Source: a virus
IMG/VR virus record: IMGVR_UViG_3300042508_000021
Span: 1 to 33,037 of that record
Strand: one strand, 5' to 3'
DNA length: 33,037 nucleotides
Both the position numbers and the translations under genes were made by a program. The notes under the pieces are model-generated. The model was not told where the DNA came from and made no database searches. It was given only the letters and a program-made list of their open reading frames with translations. Below are positions 28,605 to 33,037 of this stretch, piece after piece. Position 1 is the first letter of the stretch. Each line of letters opens with the position of its first letter.

Positions 28605-29321
28605 ATGAAGGTTGCAATCTGTGTCCCATGCAGGGACGAGGTGATGAGCGGATTCTGTTTTGACCTAGCAAGGTTGGTCGGATACGAGGCAAAACGGGGT
28701 CAGAACGAAATACAACTGTTGCAGATGCCAGGAACGCTGATCTTCACTCAGCGAGAGAAACTGGCACAGGAAGCTCTGGAATGGGGAGCCGATCAACTGT
28801 TGTGGATTGACTCTGATCAACGGTTTCCGGCTAACACTTTGGAAGTGCTACAGGCCAGGAATGTGCCGATCTGTGGAGTGAATGCTACGACTCGCAGAGA
28901 GCCGATTCTGCCGACTGCGTTGAACCTTAAGATTGAGCGGGAGATGCTCAACGGCAAGCCAGGAGAGCCGAAACAGGTCTGGCACAAGGTTGAAAGCAGG
29001 GGTAAGAAGGGTGTTGAACAGGTGACCGCAGTGGGTTTTGCGGTTACACTTGTCAACAGGGAAGTGTTTGAGAAGATCCCTAGACCGTGGTTTGATGTCA
29101 TCTGGACTGATCACGGCAATGTCATCGGTGAGGATGTGACATTCTGCGTCCGGTGCATGGAGAATGACATTCCGGTGTTTGTTGACCATGAACTGTCAAT
29201 GCACATCGGACACATTGGCGTCAAGACCTTTGGATGGGATGACGTAAAACATGGCCCTAGCAACCTACAGCGACCTGAAAACAGCAGTCGCAAACTATCT
29301 CGCAAGAAGCGATCTAAGTAG
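28605..29321 (+). CDS. Glycosyltransferase (GT-A fold) within the head gene cluster
   Basis: A 238-residue protein starting MKVAICVPCRDEVMSGFCFD with AAGGAGGAG upstream. WGADQLLWIDSDQRFPANTL (59-78) is the nucleotide-sugar core, with DSD as the metal motif. VPICGVNATTRREPILPTA follows, and VIGEDVTFCVRCMEND (168-183) resembles the acceptor-side acidic motif of GT2-like enzymes. It would transfer a sugar to an unknown acceptor. Its position between capsid and adaptor genes is uncommon. The last 71 bases overlap the adaptor gene, and the C-terminus is basic. Confidence 0.78.
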   Translation: MKVAICVPCRDEVMSGFCFDLARLVGYEAKRGQNEIQLLQMPGTLIFTQREKLAQEALEWGADQLLWIDSDQRFPANTLEVLQARNVPICGVNATTRREPILPTALNLKIEREMLNGKPGEPKQVWHKVESRGKKGVEQVTAVGFAVTLVNREVFEKIPRPWFDVIWTDHGNVIGEDVTFCVRCMENDIPVFVDHELSMHIGHIGVKTFGWDDVKHGPSNLQRPENSSRKLSRKKRSK

Positions 29322-29871
29322 CCAGATCCCTGACTTCATCCGGCTGGCTGAGATCCGTCTGCGGAGGCAGCTTCGTATCCGAGAGATGCTGAAGCTGTCT
29401 AGCACGACGATGACTGGTGGTGATAGCACTGTCGGTCTGCCAAGCGACTTCCTCCAGATGCGTAATTTGTATCTGGATGGCAATCCAGAGATCCCCATCG
29501 GATACCTGTCTCCTGCTTCGTTCACCAGGAATGCGCGGGTGACTGAGAGTGGTAAGCCTGTTGCCTACACCATCCTGTCAGAGGAGATGCAGTTTGCTCC
29601 TGTAGCTGACAGCAATTACACGCTTTGGATGTTGTATTACGCTGCGCCGACGTTTTTGAGTGACAGCACAAGCACGAACACATTTACGAGTGTTTGTCCC
29701 GATCTTCTGCTTTATGGTGCGCTGACAGAAGCAGAGCCATATCTGATGAATGATGCTCGATTGCAGACCTGGGCGGCAATGTTCCAACGGTCGATGCAGG
29801 ATCTTACTGTGTCGGATGAGCAAGCAGAGTACAGCGGCAATCCGATGGTGATGACGGTTCAGAAGAGGTAA
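29251..29871 (+). CDS. Head-tail adaptor protein (SU10/gp4-like)
   Basis: A 206-residue protein starting MALATYSDLKTAVANYLARS. IPDFIRLAEIRLRRQLRIRE at 26-45 is followed by GLPSDFLQMRNLYLDG (62-77). These are characteristic of the SU10-type adaptor/gp4-like family that binds the portal and joins the tail. LWMLYYAAPTFLSD and TEAEPYLMNDARLQTWAAMF complete the conserved pattern. The length is typical. It starts inside the glycosyltransferase gene. Confidence 0.88.
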   Translation: MALATYSDLKTAVANYLARSDLSSQIPDFIRLAEIRLRRQLRIREMLKLSSTTMTGGDSTVGLPSDFLQMRNLYLDGNPEIPIGYLSPASFTRNARVTESGKPVAYTILSEEMQFAPVADSNYTLWMLYYAAPTFLSDSTSTNTFTSVCPDLLLYGALTEAEPYLMNDARLQTWAAMFQRSMQDLTVSDEQAEYSGNPMVMTVQKR

Positions 29872-29873
29872 AC

Positions 29874-30296
29874 ATGGCTATTACGCAAGCACTTTGCACC
29901 AGTTTCAAGGGTGAGATCCTTGGTGGTACGCACGATCTCGACACTGATACGATCAAGATCGCGCTGTACACCTCTTCAGCGTCTCTGGATGCCGCTACAA
30001 CGGTTTATAGCTCCACAAATGAGGTTGCCAATGGTAATGGGTACACCACTGGCGGGAACACGCTCACAGGTGCTGTAATCAGCACTAGCGGGACGACAGC
30101 AATCGTTGATTTTGCTGACAGCACTTGGTCTACTGCATCGTTCACTGCTAGAGGTGCGTTGATTTACAACAGCAGCAAGAGCAATCGAGCGATTGCGGTG
30201 TTGGACTTTGGTTCCGACAAGACCAGCACGAATGGCAACTTTGTTGTGCAGTTCCCGGTTGCTGATGCGTCTAATGCAATCATCAGGATTGCTTGA
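29874..30296 (+). CDS. Common phage virion protein (beta-rich)
   Basis: A 140-residue protein. It begins MAITQALCTSFKGEILGGTH, with DTIKIALYTSSASLDAATTV and EVANGNGYTTGGNTL following. The pattern is a widely shared small structural protein, seen after adaptor genes in many tailed phages. It is all beta, with NFVVQFPVADASNAIIRIA at the end. It probably forms part of the tail, a fibre base or head decoration. Its exact role is not established. Confidence 0.75.
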   Translation: MAITQALCTSFKGEILGGTHDLDTDTIKIALYTSSASLDAATTVYSSTNEVANGNGYTTGGNTLTGAVISTSGTTAIVDFADSTWSTASFTARGALIYNSSKSNRAIAVLDFGSDKTSTNGNFVVQFPVADASNAIIRIA

Positions 30297-30305
30297 GGGT
30301 AAGTT

Positions 30306-31649
30306 ATGCCGCTTGTCCTCAAAGATCGTGTAAAAGAAACCACGACCACCACCAGCACTGGTACTTACACGCTGGCAGGTGCTGTTACTGGCTATCAATC
30401 GTTTTCCGTTGTTGGTGATGGCAACACGACCTATTACACGGTCACTAATGGAACTGACTGGGAAGTTGGTATCGGGACATACACAGCGTCTGGCACGACT
30501 CTTAGCCGAGATACGATCCTTGAGTCCAGCAACGCTGGATCTGCTGTCAATTGGGGATCGGGTAGCAAAGATGTTTTTGTCACCTATCCGGCAGAGCGAT
30601 CTGTTTGTGTAGATGGGTCTAGTGTTGTGCCAGCAACATCTGCAACGCTTGCGATTGCAAACGGAGGCACTGGACAGTCTACTGCTAACGCTGCCATCAA
30701 TGCACTACTACCAAACCAGACTAGCAACAGCGGGAAATTTCTAACTACCGATGGGACGAATACGTCATGGGCTACCGGCGTCTCCAGTGCAAACATTCAA
30801 GACTTCACTAGCGTTGGCACATCAAACTGGACTAAGCCAGCCGGGGCCAAAATGGTCTATGTGGTTGTGTTTGGTGGTGGTGGTGGTGGTGGTTCTGGTA
30901 GGAGGCGAGGCACTGCGAACGTAGCTTCTGCTAATTGCGCTAGTGGTAGCGGTGGTGGCCCAGGTGGTCGAACTGATCTGTTCATTGCTGCATCACTGCT
31001 TGGATCAACAGAGACTGTGACGGTTGGTGGAGGCGGGACAGGCGGCGCAGCCAGAACCACTGACGACACAAGTGGTCAATCAGGAAGTCCTGGGAATAAC
31101 TCAAGTTTTGGTAGTTGGGTTGTAGCCAGAAATGGTGATGGTGGTAGTGGTGGGTCAACATCGGCAGGTACTGGTGGCGCTGGTGGCGGCAACTTGAATG
31201 TGTATGCGACTGGAACCACTGCTTACGGGAATACTGGTGGTAATGGAAACACAACAAGTGGAGTTGCTGGCAGCAGAGTCGCATACGGAGCAGGTGGCGG
31301 CGGTGGCGGTGCTGGAAATGGTGCTGGAAATACGAACCAAAACTCTGGTAGTGCTGGCGGTTTAGGTGGTTCAATCAATTCTAGTTCAACAGCGACGACT
31401 GGTGGTGGCGGGACTGCCGGATCTGCTGGCGGTGCTGGTGGTGCTGGTGGCGCGACAACGACATATTTTTTTGGTGGTTCCGGTGGTGGTGGAGGATCAT
31501 CGAATTCTGTTGGTGCTGCTGGTGCTGGTGGTGCTGGAGGATTCCCAGGTGGTGGTGGCGGCGGCGGCGGTGCTGGTGGTAGTAGCACCAACAGCGGTGC
31601 TGGTGGCAATGGCGCTAATGGGTATGTCATCGTTATCACGTTCTTCTAA
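30306..31649 (+). CDS. Tail fibre with glycine-rich tip domain
   Basis: A 447-residue protein. The N-terminal part (1-105) is a phage fibre base with YQSFSVVGDGNTTYYTVTNG and GTTLSRDTILESSN. IANGGTGQSTANAAINALLP (near 117-136) is the fibre repeat also found in the fibre at 6642. Residues 160-190 lead into a long Gly-rich region with many GGxGG and GAGG runs up to VIVITFF. Such regions form polyglycine II-type bundles in receptor-binding tips. The nucleotide stretch is repetitive (GGTGGT units). Confidence 0.85.
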   Translation: MPLVLKDRVKETTTTTSTGTYTLAGAVTGYQSFSVVGDGNTTYYTVTNGTDWEVGIGTYTASGTTLSRDTILESSNAGSAVNWGSGSKDVFVTYPAERSVCVDGSSVVPATSATLAIANGGTGQSTANAAINALLPNQTSNSGKFLTTDGTNTSWATGVSSANIQDFTSVGTSNWTKPAGAKMVYVVVFGGGGGGGSGRRRGTANVASANCASGSGGGPGGRTDLFIAASLLGSTETVTVGGGGTGGAARTTDDTSGQSGSPGNNSSFGSWVVARNGDGGSGGSTSAGTGGAGGGNLNVYATGTTAYGNTGGNGNTTSGVAGSRVAYGAGGGGGGAGNGAGNTNQNSGSAGGLGGSINSSSTATTGGGGTAGSAGGAGGAGGATTTYFFGGSGGGGGSSNSVGAAGAGGAGGFPGGGGGGGGAGGSSTNSGAGGNGANGYVIVITFF

Positions 31650-31657
31650 AAGTTGTC

Positions 31658-31954
31658 ATGCGAAAACAATTCTTGTTAAACCCTGATGGGTCGATCCCGC
31701 AAAACGTCAATCTTGCCGCTCTGGAAGATGCTGGTATCCCGTTGGTGATACCAACAGAGATGCCCAGGTCATCTGGCATGATTGCTGTTGAACAAGATCC
31801 GCAGCAGGATGAGCATGGAGTTTGGCGGCAAGTATGGACGCTTGAGCCAGCACCTGAGCCTATTGCGTCTGAGCCTGAAGACCTGCTCGGTAATCTGACA
31901 ATCGAGCAGAAAGAGGTTTTGATTGCGCTATTAAGTAAACCGCAGGGCGTTTAA
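31658..31954 (+). CDS. Small protein downstream of the glycine-rich fibre
   Basis: A 98-residue protein starting MRKQFLLNPDGSIPQNVNLA. IPLVIPTEMPRSSGMIAVEQ, then DPQQDEHGVWRQVWTLEPAP, is a pattern seen in several phages right after a fibre gene. The C-terminus is an acidic helix. By position it may help fibre folding or attachment, or be a minor virion protein. No proven function. It is joined to the next gene by a one-base stop-start overlap. Confidence 0.7.
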   Translation: MRKQFLLNPDGSIPQNVNLAALEDAGIPLVIPTEMPRSSGMIAVEQDPQQDEHGVWRQVWTLEPAPEPIASEPEDLLGNLTIEQKEVLIALLSKPQGV

Positions 31955-32571
31955 TGTTTGGTTTTTACGCATTATCTGAAGTTCCGTTTTCAGGGATTCT
32001 GGATGATGCAACTCGCGTTCAGGTTTCTGGTGTATCAGCAACAGCGTCTACTGGTTCTGTTACTGTTGTTGGTGAAGCAAATGTATTGATTACCGGAGTT
32101 TCTTCATCTGGTCAGGTTGGTAATGTTACCGTACCGGTTGATGCGATTGTTGTAATTTCTACTGGTGTTTTTGCTACAGGGCAAACTGGTTTTGTAGTTG
32201 TCTCTGGTGATGCTAACGTAAGTCTGACAGGTGTTTTTGCGACATGTCAAACCGGCACAGTCACTGTCCTTGTTGTTGTTCCTGTTACTGGTGTTCAAGG
32301 AACCACTGCTCTTGGTACTGTAACGCTTGAGAGCAACAACTATCTTGATGTAACTGGTTTCGGTCTTGTCGGTAGTATTGGTGTGGTGTCTGTGCTTGGT
32401 GTTTGGTCGATTGATAGTTCTGAATTTAATGTTTGGACAGATGAAATGCCAAGCGGTAACATTTGGACAAATCAAGTCAATGGCTCAATTGCTTGGACTG
32501 ACAACGCTTCAAGCGTAAACACATGGACAGAGCAACCATCTGGTTCAAATTTGTGGCAAAATCTCAGTTAG
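31954..32571 (+). CDS. Beta-repeat virion protein with 22-residue repeats
   Basis: A 205-residue protein. About six copies of a ~22-residue repeat run from residue 22 to about 150, each containing VTGVxATxxTGxVTV-like strands. One form is VISTGVFATGQTGFVVVSGD. The C-terminus (about 158-205) has five short Trp repeats of W-T pattern: FNVWTDEMPSG, IWTNQVNGS, IAWTDNASS, NTWTEQPSGS, NLWQ. This looks like a stacked beta structure with an aromatic face, as in fibres or baseplate-like decorations. Function inferred from repeats and neighbours. Confidence 0.7.
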   Translation: MFGFYALSEVPFSGILDDATRVQVSGVSATASTGSVTVVGEANVLITGVSSSGQVGNVTVPVDAIVVISTGVFATGQTGFVVVSGDANVSLTGVFATCQTGTVTVLVVVPVTGVQGTTALGTVTLESNNYLDVTGFGLVGSIGVVSVLGVWSIDSSEFNVWTDEMPSGNIWTNQVNGSIAWTDNASSVNTWTEQPSGSNLWQNLS

Positions 32572-32594
32572 CAATCAAAGTTTGGAGTTAAATC

Positions 32595-32846
32595 ATGGCT
32601 GCTCCTTTTTCTACTACACCTGACAGTTGCGCTGTCAACTGCATTGCAATCACTCCTGCTGACTCCGATCTGGTGCAGCCTGTTCGTGCGCTCTACATTG
32701 GTGGGTCAGGCAATCTGCGGATCAGTGACTCTGGTGGTGGAGCGGTGACGTTCGTTGGCGCAGTAGCAGGGACGATCCTGCCGGTGATGGCAAAGCGCGT
32801 GTGGGCGACTGGCACAACGGCCACCAACATCGTCGGGCTGATCTGA
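32595..32846 (+). CDS. Small virion-associated protein
   Basis: An 83-residue protein starting MAAPFSTTPDSCAVNCIAIT. VQPVRALYIGGSGNLRISDS, then VTFVGAVAGTILPVMAKRVW and TGTTATNIVGL, is a familiar small phage structural pattern. In that pattern, ALYVGGxGxxxV-x-VTFxxVxAGxxLPV-RVxxTGTTA forms a compact beta sandwich. Related genes stand between fibre and tail genes. It is probably a minor structural subunit. The motif is recalled, not searched. Confidence 0.72.
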   Translation: MAAPFSTTPDSCAVNCIAITPADSDLVQPVRALYIGGSGNLRISDSGGGAVTFVGAVAGTILPVMAKRVWATGTTATNIVGLI

Positions 32847-32847
32847 C

Positions 32848-33037
32848 ATGCAGATCGGCATCAATCTGAGATTGCCGCGCAGTGCGACAGCCGGCCTCGG
32901 TGGAGGTGATCCGGGCAGTGCGTTGTTTGCATTGGATCCGAGTCTGGTACTCGATTTCATTACTGGGCAAGCCAGTTCACTGGGCAGTTATCAGGATGCC
33001 AGTCTGGATCTGAACTTTGTAGAACCGCAATACGACA
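32848..33037 (+). CDS. Start of a further structural protein (cut by window end)
   Basis: ATG 32848 follows the previous stop by one base. The first 63 residues read MQIGINLRLPRSATAGLGGG, then LFALDPSLVLDFITGQASS and LDLNFVEPQYD. LVLDFxTG and LDLNF strands are typical of the N-terminus of large phage fibre or tail proteins. The stop is outside the window. Family not assignable from this part. Confidence 0.6.
   Translation, partial: MQIGINLRLPRSATAGLGGGDPGSALFALDPSLVLDFITGQASSLGSYQDASLDLNFVEPQYD

Noticed and set aside
30870-31630. CRISPR array or diversity-generating repeat
   Set aside because: The repeats are short in-frame glycine codon runs of a fibre tip. No regular spacer pattern, template repeat or reverse transcriptase is seen.
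31223-31639. Proline-rich minus-strand open frame opposite the glycine-rich fibre
   Set aside because: Gly codons read backwards give Pro and Ala. The composition is explained fully by the GGT/GGC repeats.
1-33037. Window as a complete circular genome
   Set aside because: The last gene is the start of an unknown protein, and the first is the end of a tail/stabilisation protein. They do not join into one recognisable gene, so sequence is missing between them.

Overview
The window is part of the genome of a tailed double-stranded DNA phage, or a closely related prophage or contig. It is almost fully coding, with genes joined by ATGA, GTGA or TGATG stop-start overlaps. Head and packaging genes run terS-terL-portal-scaffold-capsid-adaptor; the capsid and adaptor look like the SU10 type. 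A P22-like stabilisation/tail gene and a run of Gln/Ala-rich internal (ejection) proteins suggest a podovirus-like virion. No tape-measure, sheath or tail-tube gene is visible. The GH108 endolysin, three-segment holin, NinB, YbcO-like nuclease, ERF protein and lambda-P-like loader point to a Gram-negative, probably proteobacterial, host. The host itself cannot be named. No integrase, RNA polymerase, DNA polymerase or tRNA is seen, so replication probably relies on host enzymes. The window cuts genes at both ends, so it is not a complete genome as shown. Layout: (1) bases 1-7763, plus strand: end of a tail/stabilisation gene, a beta-rich virion protein, a GNAT-like protein, four internal virion proteins and a tail fibre. 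(2) 7769-9644, plus: lysis block with a XhlA-like coiled-coil protein, two further membrane proteins, a 3-TM holin and a GH108 muramidase, ending at a terminator-like hairpin near 9707-9731. (3) 11960-9601, minus: early operon with a 48-residue membrane protein, a small TWRKFGW protein, ERF annealing protein, two unknowns, a YqaJ/lambda-type exonuclease, a tiny SSB-like protein with an acidic tip, and a Cys/His protein. This is a homologous recombination module. (4) 11986-12039: a divergent promoter pair sharing a -35 inside a perfect palindrome. (5) 12056-18048, plus: YdaS-like regulator, nuclease-like protein, C5-methylase-like protein, NinB, DUF7696-like protein, YbcO-like nuclease, winged-helix protein, a small-RNA/attenuator candidate, a hairpin-rich stretch without a clear gene, replication proteins, and many small genes including a MazG-like pyrophosphohydrolase. 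(6) 18053-22398, plus: an attenuator-like pair of alternative hairpins, then a GT32-like glycosyltransferase started at TTG inside it, a second sugar-transferase-like gene, four small charged proteins, a 2OG-Fe(II) oxygenase and a ParB-methyltransferase fusion. (7) 22379-33037, plus: terminase, portal, scaffold, capsid (followed by a terminator), a glycosyltransferase set between capsid and adaptor genes, then fibre and decoration genes up to the cut end. The regulatory spaces hold the most unusual content. The switch at 12.0 kb, the RNA at 14.3 kb and the attenuator at 18.05-18.12 kb each show long perfect complementary arms. The two RNA elements each offer two mutually exclusive folds. The C5-methylase-like protein, dioxygenase, glycosyltransferases and ParB-methylase together leave open a DNA or virion modification pathway.
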